Shown here: piece by piece, positions 25,836 through 37,300 of the stretch
Position numbering within the stretch: position 1 is the stretch's first letter
Layout of the letters: each line of letters starts with the position of its first letter
Origin: Antedon mediterranea
Lineage: Eukaryota; Echinodermata; Crinoidea; Comatulida; Antedonidae
Assembly (NCBI RefSeq): GCF_964355755.1
Contig: NC_092677.1
Location: 3,541,001 to 3,605,000 of the forward strand
Length of the DNA stretch: 64,000 nt
Direction of reading: 5' to 3'
Made by a program: the position numbers and the translations under genes
The notes under the pieces: model-generated
Told to the model about the DNA's origin: nothing
Seen by the model: only the letters and a program-made list of their open reading frames with translations
The model's database searches: none

Positions 25836-27006
25836 AACTCCTGTATTTTGTCTCCCGGTCCGCGGATTTCTTAAAAAAAGTTGTCGAGTTCGAAACGTAT
25901 CGAAATTTTTTTTTTTCATTTTAATTTTTTACTGATTGAGAGATATTTATATTTAGTGGTTAGGTTTATTATTTAGAATGAAAAATGTTTTTGAAAATTT
26001 GCTTCTTCGTCTCAACAAACGATTACTACTAAAGTATGCGTACTCAACCAATCAATACGGCAAAACGTAAACATTGTGTCAATTTGTTTCTGGAAGGCGT
26101 CTATTGCGTTCCATACACATTTTAAAGATCGTGTCACATAAAATTCGCTCGACTACTACTATCCGCTCGACTCATCATTGCTTTCCGAACCGTACCGCCC
26201 GCCGAACGAAGGCTTCTAGACATGCACCACATGAGAGCAGCAGTCCCAATTCAGGCCTAGCTTTCCTACTAGAGTAGCAATTTATATTGTGTTTTAGGTA
26301 TACTTAAAATTGTTTACTTACGACGAATAACCAGGTCACTTGGATTTTACTCTCTGGCAGTTCTAGCCAGCCAGGCAAGTAGTAGCAGGCCTAGGCCCTC
26401 TCTAATATTTAAGTAAGTATAGGCCTACTATCATTATTACACCAACAGCAACAGTTATTATATTTTGAATCAATCTAGCCTAGCTAGTAGTAGGGCTAGG
26501 CCATATAGTACACTAGCCTATTTAGGCTACACTTGTCACTAGTCTAGGTAGGAGCCTAGGCCTTGTGCAGCATGCTAGGCCCGAGTAGAAGTACTCACTA
26601 GTTAGTAGTAGGCCTCTCTCTAGAATAGGCCTGTCTCTTTCTCCACTGTGGCTGCTGTAGTTCAATAGAATAGTTTGTGGTAGGAATGATACATCCATGA
26701 TGATGCACATGGAAGTAGCCGGCACATCCATCATGATACATTACTACCTAGTAACCTACTACTAATAACTACTACTACGGTCTAGCTAGATAGGCTAAAA
26801 GACTATTATTTTATTATCATCTTACAATACAAATACAAGAATATGTTATCTTTTAATTTTATATTATTATATACTATATAGGCTAGGCCTAATATTTATG
26901 CATATGTAACGTACTGTAATTCTGTATTTTAAACAAAATAAATTAGCCTAATTCATAATTGTAACATATTGTTTTTATGCTAATAAATTTAATATCATAT
27001 TAACAG
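25836..27006. other. Upstream region of the EBAG9-like gene, no supported gene
   Basis: AT-rich DNA with dense AGGCCTAG/CTAGTAG tracts at 26,380-26,790. A GC-richer stretch at about 26,070-26,270 could be the 5' non-coding exon and promoter of the next gene, because the first coding exon is preceded by an acceptor site (TAACAG at 27,001-27,006), but I cannot fix a transcription start. Confidence 0.4.
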
Positions 27007-30000
27007 GTTCAAGCAGCTTCCAAGATGAAAATAGTGCAATTAAATTTGAGTAAACTATGCTGCTGTTTTACATTTTTGATATCACTGCTAAAAAGGGCCA
27101 TGTGTTTTGTAAAAGGCCACAAACGAACAAACAGTGATTCAGCAATTACAATCAATGGCGATTCAAGGTTGCCAGTGTCATCCAGTGGTAATGCAGAAGT
27201 AAGTTTGTCTGCAACAAAACATAAACCCAAGGTGAACTACATATCCTAAAATGACTATTGGCTTGGTGGTTATGAAGCTTGGCTACCAATTTCATTTCAT
27301 TTCATTTCACATTCAATTAATGAAAACTTAAACAATGTAAACAATATAAACAAATAATGATTTCATTAATTTGGATCAGTCTTAGAGGCCAAGGCCTGTC
27401 TGAGAAAGACCCAACAAAACATAAATACAAAATTAAAATGTGTACAAATTAGGTAAAAGTGGCATAATAATAATAATATATTTATGAATGATAATTTTCC
27501 AAATAATTAAACTTAATTTGATGTCTGAATATTTTTGCATTTTCACATTTTTTTAGAAGGGTCTTGGTTTAAGTCCTGGCAGAGTCAGGATTTTTTAACT
27601 CCACTCGCAAAGAATTGTAATAAGACTTTTTATGTAGAGCATCTTGTGTATTATGATTGTCTTGTGAGCAGGATTGCCACCTTTAAGAAGGATAGTGAAA
27701 TAATTTGCAAACAAAAAACAAAACAACGCACAAAACACATACCTGCAGATGTCCTTATGTTTTTAAATTGTATTATATTATATCAATTAATTACATTGTT
27801 ACTGTAGAGGCTGTTATTCTTTCAGAATGAATTAGATTGGGATGATTGGGGGGATGGCGCACCAATCAGCATCAAGATTGATCCGACCAATCAAATACCA
27901 GCAAATCAGGATCAACAAGAAATGGATTATTTTTCCGATATGGTGCCATCTTTTAAAAAACCTGTAAGTTGTCATTTTTAGGCCTTCTTCATTCGCTCCT
28001 ATTTCAAAAACCATGGACCCGCCATTGTCAGCTTAGGCATGACATGTTGGACCGCCAATGTCAGCTTAGGCATGACATGTTGGACCGCCATTGTCAGCTT
28101 AGGCATGACATGTTGGACCCGCCATTGTCAGCTTAGGCATGACATGTTGGACCGCCAATGTCAGCTTAGGCATGACATGTTGGACCGCCATTGTCAGCTT
28201 AGGCATGACATGTTGGACCGCCATTGTCAGCTTAGGCATGACATGTTGGACCGCCATTGTCAGCTTAGGCATGACATGTTGGACCGCCATTGTCAGCTTA
28301 GGCATGACATGTTGGACCGCCATTGTCAGCTTAGGCATGACATGTTGGACCGCCAATGTCAGCTTAGGCATGACATGTTGGACCGCCAATGTCAGCTTAG
28401 GCATGACATGTTGGACCGCCAATGTCAGCTTAGGCATGACATGTTGCACCGCCATTGTCAGCTTAGGCATGACATGTTGGACCGCCAATGTCAGCTTAGG
28501 CATGACATGTTGGACCGCCAATGTCAGCTTAGGCATGACATGTTGGACCGCCAATGTCAGCTTAGGCATGACATGTTGGACCGCCAATGTCAGCTTAGGC
28601 ATGACATGTTGGACCGCCAATGTCAGCTTAGGCATGACATGTTGGACCGCCATTGTCAGCTTAGGCATGACATGTTAGACCGCCAATGTCAGCTTAGGCA
28701 TGACATGTTGGACCGCCATTGTCAGCTTAGGCATGACATGTTGGACCGCCATTGTCAGCTTAGGCATGACATGTTGGACCGCCAATGTCAGCTTAGGCAT
28801 GACATGTTGGACCGCCATTGTCAGCTTAGGCATGACATGTTGGACCGCCAATGTCAGCTTAGGCATGACATGTTGGACCGCCATTGTCAGCTTAGGCATG
28901 ACATGTTGGACCGCCAATGTCAGCTTAGGCATGACATGTTGGACCGCCAATGTCAGCTTAGGCATGACATGTTGGACCGCCAATGTCAGCTTAGGCATGA
29001 CATGTTGGACCGCCAATGTCAGCTTAGGCATGACATGTTGGACCGCCAATGTCAGCTTAGGCATGACATGTTGGACCGCCAATGTCAGCTTAGGCATGAC
29101 ATGTTGGACCGCCATTGTCAGCTTAGGCATGACATGTTGGACCGCCATTGTCAGCTTAGGCATGACATGTTGGACCGCCATTGTCAGCTTAGGCATGACA
29201 TGTTGCACCGCCATTGTCAGCTTAGGCATGACATGTTGGACCGCCAATGTCAGCTTAGGCATGACATGTTGGACCGCCATTGTCAGCTTAGGCATGACAT
29301 GTTGGACCGCCATTGTCAGCTTAGGCATGACATGTTGGACCGCCATTGTCAGCTTAGGCATGACATGTTGGACCGCCATTGTCAGCTTAGGCATGACATG
29401 TTGGACCGCCATTGTCAGCTTAGGCATGACATGTTGGACCGCCATTGTCAGCTTAGGCATGACATGTTGGACCGCCATTGTCAGCTTAGGCATGACATGT
29501 TGGACCGCCATTGTCAGCTTAGGCATGACATGTTGGACCGCCATTGTCAGCTTAGGCATGACATGTTGGACCGCCATTGTCAGCTTAGGCATGACATGTT
29601 GGACCGCCAATGTCAGCTTAGGCATGACATGTTGCACCGCCATTGTCAGCTTAGGCATGACATGTTGGACCGCCAATGTCAGCTTAGGCATGACATGTTG
29701 GACCGCCATTGTCAGCTTAGGCATGACATGTTGGACCGCCATTGTCAGCTTAGGCATGACATGTTGGACCGCCATTGTCAGCTTAGGCATGACATGTTTT
29801 ACAATTATCATTTTTGTAATTATTACAGTAGTGTCATATGTCTAGAAACGATAAACTGTCTTACAATTTTTGACTAATGATATTTATTTTGTCATATTAA
29901 AGAAAGTTATTCGTAAGAAAATAGTTGACCAGAATGCACCAGCACCGACAAATCATAGTTCTCTTTCCAGTCGACTGGCTGTTAATGCATCGGTGATAAT

Positions 30001-30583
30001 GCCAGAAAATGTAAGTTTCACGGAACACTAAAGAACCTCTCCTTTGGGACACCTCTATTAACAAACAAGGGTCAATATATGTTTTAACACAACTGCCAAC
30101 ACTATTCAGTCAATACCCTATTAAGAGGACACTTTTTTAGGTCCTAAAAATGTCCCCTTACAAGGTTTATGTAGTTTGTTTGTGTAAAACCCTGGTACAC
30201 ACACAAAGATTTGAACCCAGGACCCACGAAATTGAAAGATAGCATGTTATTGTTAACACTAACTAATTGTTCAATAAATTTTGTTCGCGATGATTTTTAT
30301 TCAGAAGACAAATGAACGATAAGCTATTGTCAACATTACTTATAACCTAATAATATGTCTATATTTTTAGCCCGAGTTGTCAAATTGGGACGATAGCAAT
30401 GAAAATGCCTGGGATGAGGAGTCTAGTAATGATTTATTATGGGAGGCCGATCAGGTCTTAAGACAGCAAAAACAAGCAGAACGAGAACAAAGAATAGCGG
30501 AGCATCAGCGAAGAAAAACTGAAAAAGAAATGCAGAGAGAATCACGTAGAGAAGGAAATAGATTAGCTGTAAAATTAAAATGA
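27007..30583 (+). CDS. EBAG9: EBAG9/RCAS1 orthologue
   Basis: Exons 27007-27198 (ATG at 27025), 27826-27963, 29903-30010 and 30371-30583 (TGA 30581-30583) join in phase 0 to 210 residues; human EBAG9 has 213. The order is the family's: an N-terminal membrane segment (about residues 5-32, cysteine-rich CCCF then LKR), a WDDWGDGAP-SIKI acidic motif, DYFSDMVPSFKKP, RKKIVDQ, SSRLAV, NAWDEE, and a C-terminal charged coiled coil starting at VLRQQKQAEREQRIAEHQRR. The vertebrate protein is a Golgi-associated regulator of vesicle trafficking and secretion; that role here is inferred by orthology. The ATG lies 18 bases inside the exon, so an upstream non-coding exon is expected. Intron 2 is filled by a minisatellite. 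Confidence 0.95.
27285..27470 (-). mobile_element. Non-LTR retrotransposon 3' tail, minus strand
   Basis: Read on the minus strand this ends in (GAAAT)n at about 27,289-27,309 and carries GGGTCTTTCTCAGACAGGCC upstream. That layout fits a 5'-truncated retrotransposon insertion in intron 1 of the EBAG9 gene. Confidence 0.45.
28018..29798. repeat. 33-bp minisatellite, about 53 copies, in EBAG9 intron 2
   Basis: The unit is GACATGTTGGACCGCCATTG followed by TCAGCTTAGGCAT. Nearly all variation is one position, where units read CCATTG or CCAATG. Rare variants are GCACCG for GGACCG (three units, near 28,444, 29,203 and 29,632), TTAGAC for TTGGAC (one, near 28,675), and an extra C in two early units. 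Because 33 is a multiple of three and the unit lacks stops in several frames, long reading frames appear on both strands (up to 612 codons). These are by-products of the repeat, not genes. Confidence 0.97.
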
Positions 30584-30639
30584 AACTTAAAATATTAATA
30601 TTAAGCTCAGATGGAATAGGTTATTGGATTATCTTAGCT

Positions 30640-30832
30640 GTGGATTATCTCCTTCTAGTTGCGAATTATTTCCATCTAGTTATGGATTATCGCCATCTAG
30701 TTGCAGATTATCTTCATCTAGTTGCAGATTATCTTCATCTATATGCGGATTTTCTTCATCTAGTTGCGGATTATCTTCATCTAGTTGTGTATTATCTTTC
30801 TCTAGTTGTGGATTATCTCTAGAGAATTATCT
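30640..30832. repeat. 21-bp minisatellite just after the EBAG9 stop codon
   Basis: About nine imperfect copies of CTAGTTGCGGATTATCTTCAT, probably within the 3' untranslated region. Stop-free frames through it are repeat artefacts. From 30,840 to 31,380 I see only AT-rich DNA. Confidence 0.9.
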
Positions 30833-31385
30833 CCATCTTAATCCTTTATAATTGATAACCTTACGAATTATTCTAATAATTATTATTTCTAGTGCAGATT
30901 TAAGTTGCCTCAAAACACACACTTGTAATAGTAATTAATTACAGTTAAAATTTATTACTTTATTGTAAAACTTTCCTTACATTTTTAATTATTTAGTGAA
31001 CTTTATGTGATAAATATGATCATTCTTATAATTCTACTTTTTATATTTTTGAATTTTGATTCTGTTTTAATTTGATCATCGTACAATTTAAATATTGTTT
31101 TTAGTGTGTATTGTACTGCTATTTAAAATACACAATTGTCTTTATGAGGTACAACTGGACTGTCTTCTATTACTATAAAAATTCATTGTGGTTTGAGCGC
31201 TCGGCCTGACAATTATTATTATTTATGAATTTTTAATTCCATTTCTTATATATTTATAATTTGAATTATGTTCTTAATTTATAAAATGTAATTATTACAT
31301 TTATTGATTTATTATATAATTTATCCGAATTCGTTTTGCACTCTTTCTAGATGTTCATGAGAGAGAGAGAGGGGGTCGGTGTCTT

Positions 31386-31550
31386 AAGCTCTGTCTACAC
31401 TATCAAACTAGTTTGACAAAAAAGTGTGATGTGCCCAAATATGGTAGTGATATGCCCAAATATAGTAGTGATATGATATTATCATGTCCATATGTGGGCA
31501 CATCACATTTTTTTGTCATATAAAGTTTGATAGTGTAGACAGAGCTTTAA
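31386..31550. mobile_element. MITE with GCTCTGTCTACACTATCAAACT ends, best copy
   Basis: Starts AAGCTCTGTCTACACTATCA and ends with the inverse TGATAGTGTAGACAGAGCTT, about 165 bp. The interior has repeated GATATGCCCAAATAT words. Of all copies in the window this one shows the family's ends best. Confidence 0.85.
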
Positions 31551-32103
31551 CTTTGTTTTATTTGACAGATTTAAAATATTACAACTTTGTTTAGGAATAA
31601 AATAATAGGAAATTTATTAAATAATGTTTTATATTATGAAGTACTGTATGTCAATGTCTGTTCAAACTACCGTATAGTGTCCATATGCACTTCCGTATCA
31701 GACTAAACCTACAACAGATAATCATTGAAGATTGCGTCTAATAAGTGAACATTTTTGATTGGACAAAATCAAAAACAGAAAATGTCATTTACTACAGTGT
31801 TTATTGCCGTACCTTGTTTATGATTTTTGTATGTTACCTGGAAATTGAATAAAATAAAATAAAATAAAATAAATAAAAAAAAAAATACATTTAATACACG
31901 AACATTTTAAAGATATTTTACAATTTATACAAACAACAATACACCTATCGTATACAATTTATTAAAAAATAATAATTTACACTATAATACAGATATTGCT
32001 AAACTAAATAACACTCTCTTTATATATTTTCGTTTGGATTTTACTACAGAGTGTTAAAATAAAGATGGCATGACAGAACATAACAAATTTACATACAAAC
32101 ATA

Positions 32104-33739
32104 TCATTTTTGTCCTATTGTTCGCTTTTTTCGATTGTCGAACATTGAGCAATACTGATTGGTTACTTCAGTGACAGTTACCATGACAACTGTATTCGCT
32201 TTTACGTCTGCGTGTACCGTCGTCTCGTACGCTATCAGAACGGTATCGGCAACATGGCGAGACGGTGCCCAGACGTGCAGCACTTGTTTATGCCAGTCCT
32301 CCATCGTGTTTTGAGTCGCATTTAATATCCCTGTAAGAAAAAAAAAAGTGTTATAACAAATAGATAAAAAAAAATAGACTTAATCGCAAATATCTATCCG
32401 TTGCGCTCATTTTGATGCCCATTGCATGGATGCGTGCACTTAGCAAAAATGTATTGTATACGTATAAATGTTCTCACTAAAGCTTGTTATAGACAGTTAG
32501 CAATCACAAGCGAATAAGCCATCGCTTGTGATTGGTTAAAACGCTTGCGTTGCGTTTACGTCTTTTCGTTACGTTCTAGTGGGAACCAACCTTAATGCTT
32601 GGTTCCCACTAGAGACGCAACACAAGGACGTAAAGCTTTATGCCGACAATTTGAAAACGGCCAAAATGACTGTTCTCTTGTGTAGAGGCGTTTTGTATTG
32701 AATCATCAACAAGCTTGATTCCCCATTTTGACGTAACCAGATGTAATGTGTAATGTGGCCAATCACGACGCGCGATGGGCCATCTGAACTGTCGTGATTC
32801 ATGGTCAACTCACTTGCGCTTAGGACATTGCATTGCGTCCAAGTGAGAAATAACATTATTTATTTGTTGTCAAAAACTCGTACCATTTAGTTTCTTTGTC
32901 AGTAGTCTCGTGGCATCCTCTACGTCAAACTGGCCTTTGTATTTCATCGCCCTGGTAACGGACACGCCCAATGTGATACCAAACAGACGGCATGTGTAGT
33001 CAGTGATAGCGCCACCAGATGGGAAGTAATCTACTTCCATTTCGGTCTTCAGAAGCTCGGCACCAAAACAGCGATGTAACATTTCAAAACTACGATTGAA
33101 AATAAAGAAAATTATTATTTTTTCCCTCCAATAAATGTTGTCCATAACACCAATTAAAAATGAATTATATAAATGTTCATTACAATATTTCTAAGCATTT
33201 TTCTAAGGTTTTTTTAATTTTATTTTGTCCCACATTTATTTCATCAGTAACATTGCCAATAAATCTATAAATAGTAAAATAATTATTACTAACTTTTCTT
33301 TATTAAATTTTATGTTTATGTATTGTACTACCATATTGAGCAATATTACTAATAATACATGTTATTAATCTTACCTGAGAACTTCAGATTCAACCGAATT
33401 TCCACCAGCATTTGGACACATTTCCAGCTTCTTTCCAGAGGAGGACAACTCCATAGACGCGAACGATCTGAAACAGTTGAAAGAGCACTGGACTAGCGCC
33501 CTCTCTCCAGCATGCTCAACTGCGCGTGCAAACTTAAAATAATCGCATAGCTTAACACCAAAATTCTTCCCAATGTAGATATTATTTGGGGACGTAGTAT
33601 TTCGTATTCTTTCCTTCGTTTGTTGAGATTTTTTTGTGGTGATATGTTTTACAAATCCGACTTTGCAAAAGGCCTTCCTTCGGCCAGGGCGGCCGGTATT
33701 CAAAAAAGCGATAGGGGTACGCTCTGGAACACCTCTCAT
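32104..33739 (-). CDS. Uncharacterised nuclease-fold-like family, copy 1
   Basis: Exons on the minus strand, 33739-33375, 33089-32884 and 32330-32104, join in frame to 265 residues ending at TGA. The core reads GGNSVESEVL then SFEMLHRCFGAELLKTEMEV, ITDYTCRLFG, LGVSVTRAMK, DATRLL, WHKQVLHVW and NTVVMVTVTE. I do not know a name for this family. The conserved E, the D in DY, the GVSVTR strand and the alternating strand/helix order suggest a PDDEXK-type (restriction-endonuclease-like) core; this is inference. The 5' limit is uncertain: similarity to copy 3 starts only about 40 codons in, so the first residues may be intron or a different upstream exon. MITEs occupy intron 2. Confidence 0.65.
32484..32855. 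mobile_element. Two palindromic GGTTCCCA-type MITEs in intron 2 of copy 1
   Basis: One fragment ends at about 32,588 (AGTGGGAACC). A second begins TTGGTTCCCACTAGAGACGC at about 32,601, and further arm sequence continues to about 32,850. In the related copy 3 intron, the sequence at 51,565-51,645 lacks them. Confidence 0.65.
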
Positions 33740-33906
33740 TCATCGCTATCCGTCGCTGCTTATTTGCTGTCATATTCGTCATTGTCATGTTTAAAGATTT
33801 CTCTATTACCAACTTTCTTTAATTCTACCGCTTGAATTACATTGTGTTTATTATGGTGTATCTTGTCGAGTTGTGCAACGCGCTGTCTGTTTAGTTCGCT
33901 TTTATA

Positions 33907-34263
33907 TTGACACAGTTAGTCGCTTACGACATTTCTAAAAATAGAACATTACTAATCGATATCGCCGCGGTGGTTAATCACTGTCTAAACACGTTCGTGA
34001 TGCAATCTTTCAACCATAGGTGTAATTCAGTGTATGATTACTATTACATATATGGTACACGCGGCAATACTCGTATTATTAAAATTGCGAAAGAAAATAA
34101 TAATTTAGTTATATCCATGGAGAAATTATTTAAATTCCTCCATTATTTTACGGACACAAAAATAATTAATAAACACATCCAGGGACAACCGGGTGTGTCA
34201 TCGGCTGGTGACATCATGAAGGAAATTGAACGAACTTATCTTCAAAACAAGTTTCCATGGTGA
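33907..34263 (+). CDS. Orphan reading frame, unknown
   Basis: Open from about 33,890 to a TGA at 34,263, up to 119 codons. The first ATG is at about 34,000 (MQSFNHRC), leaving about 87 residues. The peptide ends SAGDIMKEIERTYLQNKFPW and has no low-complexity bias, so it could be an exon or a fragment of a mobile or viral-like gene. I do not recognise it, and no splice sites or neighbours support it. It lies between copies 1 and 2 of the minus-strand family. Confidence 0.25.
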   Translation: MTQLVAYDISKNRTLLIDIAAVVNHCLNTFVMQSFNHRCNSVYDYYYIYGTRGNTRIIKIAKENNNLVISMEKLFKFLHYFTDTKIINKHIQGQPGVSSAGDIMKEIERTYLQNKFPW

Positions 34264-34399
34264 TTAAATAATTCACTTTACACCAAATTAAAAAAATAGG
34301 TCTATATATTTTATTTACATAATTGCATGTGTCTATAAACAGAAGAACAATAATTGATTAATTATTATGTTATATTTTTTTATTTATCTTTTTTTTTAT

Positions 34400-37300
34400 T
34401 TATCTTTTAGGGCAATCGAACATTGAACAATGTTTATTTGTTTGTTCGGTAACGGTTACTAAGACAACCGTATTAGATTTTAAATCTGCGGGTATCTTGT
34501 CGTACGCCTTCTGAACTGTATCAGCAACATCACGAGAGGTCGCCCATATGTGAAGGAGCTGTTTCTCGAACTCATCCGTGTTTTGCGTAGCTTCCAATAT
34601 TCCTAAAAAAGAGAAGATAACTACATATAGGCCTAGAAAAATTTTCTAAAAATCATGAAAACCAGGTGTCAACAATATCTATCCTGTCATTTCGGTCATT
34701 CAAGATAATGCTTAAAATAAATTCATGCATACCTTTTAACTTCCTTTCCAGTAGTCTGGTGGCATCCTTTATATCATATTCATCTTTTTTGTTTTTTTTT
34801 TGTTTTTTAAATTTCATCGCCCTGGTAACGGACACGCCCAATTTTCTACCAAATAGACTGCATTTGTAGTCGGCAGTCTTTGGGCCTGTAGGCTTGTTAT
34901 ACATGACTTCCGTTTCTGTCTTCAAAAGTTCTGCGTTACAGCAATAATGCAGCATTTCGAAACTACAATAAAATAGAGAAAATGTAGGATAATAATTCTT
35001 TCACATCCATGGAAACATTATTAAATACTATAATTATGATGCGAGCGGTAAATGAATGTGTATTTTAGGCTGTAAAATTAGGGAAGATACTATTTATTTT
35101 ATTTTTATGTTTCTTTAGCGACTTCTGGTAAACAGACTTTTAGGTCAGCCTGCTGTTAGGAAGAACTTCATGGTTTAGTCAACCGCTAAAAGCTCATTTT
35201 GGCCTAAACTGCAGGAGCCTAATACAGATCGACGATAAAGAGATAAATAGGTCTACCAATATGCATTTTTCCTATATAAAGCAAGATAAATCTAAAAAGT
35301 AACTAGAATTTAATTCGTCACTTTGACGAATTATAGGTGATCATATCCTAGAACTATAGGATAACCATATATGCTGCCTTTGATGAAAATGATATTTTTA
35401 CACGTCCAATCAAATGACGTCATAATTAGTAAGAGCGATAGTAATAATGTGATACAACGATTTTATTGGTATTATTTATTATGAAGTCATTTGATGGGAT
35501 TGAAAAAAAATTATTTCTATCAAAGACAGCACAGTAATGGTTGTTATCCTAATAGTTCTAATTTCTTTTGTTTTATGTCAGAAAAATGTATATTATGTTT
35601 ATTGTCGATCATTATATAGGCCACATTTTAGTCAGATTAGGCCAAGTTGAGCCGCCCCCGGCCAGAAAAACGTTATTTTATATGAAACGCCAAATGCTAT
35701 TCTATTGCCGGTACTTGTTTCTTCTAATAGAAGTTCTATTTATATTAGGAATAGCGATGTATATTCAAAAGTTAATATCACCGTTTTTAGTATATATTAT
35801 TAAATATTTCAATTATACTGTAAAGAAAAATGAACGTTTTTAGCCACGAAAGATGTAAAGCAAGTTGTCCCCACAGTCGGCAATCGTATGAATTACGTCA
35901 TTTGATAAAATAATTACATAAAATCATGTTTTTTATTGAAATATTTTGTATATTAACATTGTAAAATTCAATAAAATATGATATTAATAATGATTAGTAA
36001 ATAAAAAATAATGTTTATTTAACCTCATTCGAAAAATGTCAATACTTTATTTAGACATAGAGACAACGTGACTTCACGTGGTACACGCGAGAAAAATCTT
36101 AATTAATTCCAATAACTTTAACTCGCGAAGGGAGCAATGCGCATATAACATTACTTAAGAAAAAATTTTCCGGAATTCAGAATTAGCGGTTCACAACATA
36201 TAATAGGCCTATTAACGAAATGCACAATACATCGGCGCATGAATGTAAGATTTACAAACAAAGTACCATTCTATTACAGCTAAACACGGAATGGAAAGAT
36301 AGATTGATCTTCTAAAAATGAGAACCGCAGCTATACGTAAGAAACAATCGTTCAGATACATATTAACTGTAAGTGCTGTCTTTAGCCGGTATACATGGTT
36401 ACGTCCTATTGAAACGAAATCAAGTCGAAATGTGGCACGCCACTCAAAGACTCAAAAATTAAGTATACACAAATAAAGTTGGCTTTAAACATCCCTGCAT
36501 GAATGAAAACGGAAAAATGGTTTTAATGTGGTGAACAATACTTTGTCTAATCAAAACAAACGTGAACAAGTCTCTTTTCCAAAAGAAAACACCATAACAA
36601 ATATTATATAATTTTAAACGCAGGAAACAGAACTGAACAAGTACTGGAAAACTATGGACTATAATCCGACGGGAGATCGTAATTGCCAGTTTAGTGCCGT
36701 ATCTGATCAATTGATAACAATAGAAATCTATCTATCCCATTTTACTTAAAGACAGTAAGTTGTTTATTACCTAGAAAACAACTCACACCTTGCGAACGAG
36801 AGGGAATGGTCGGTATTTATTACAGAAATGCCAGAAGATTATCTTATCAAGAAATGGAACTTATGGTAACCAAATAACCCTACAGGCAATTGCCGATATT
36901 TTTAACATTCAGATATTGGTCATAAGTTCTTTAAGTGGAGGAACAACGCTGATTTCACCAGATGATGCCAGCATTTTCACGTTCAATTTGCCATATATTG
37001 TGCTAGGACATCTACCAGAAGGCAACGGTGAGCACTACCTGTCGCTTTCAGTTCCCATATTGTTTTTGAAGGAGACATGGATCATAGGCCCATTGTTGTA
37101 GATGAGACATCAGATACAGACGAAAGCATAATCGATAAAGATACAGACAAAGTAAACAATGAAGAAACTGAAAGAGCAACCGATAAAGATAATACTCATC
37201 AAGGAATAAACAGTGAATACATTGATCGAGAAGTAAACGATCACAGCACTGGAGAATGTCAACGATGTAAATAGGCCAGACAACGAATAAGTAAATGAGG

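Noticed and set aside
28018-29798. A CRISPR-like array
   Set aside because: The repeats are contiguous, with no unique spacers, in a eukaryotic intron.
28039-29877. A 612-codon reading frame and other long frames on both strands
   Set aside because: They are produced by a 33-bp repeat whose length is a multiple of three and which lacks stops in several frames; the region is an intron of the EBAG9 gene.
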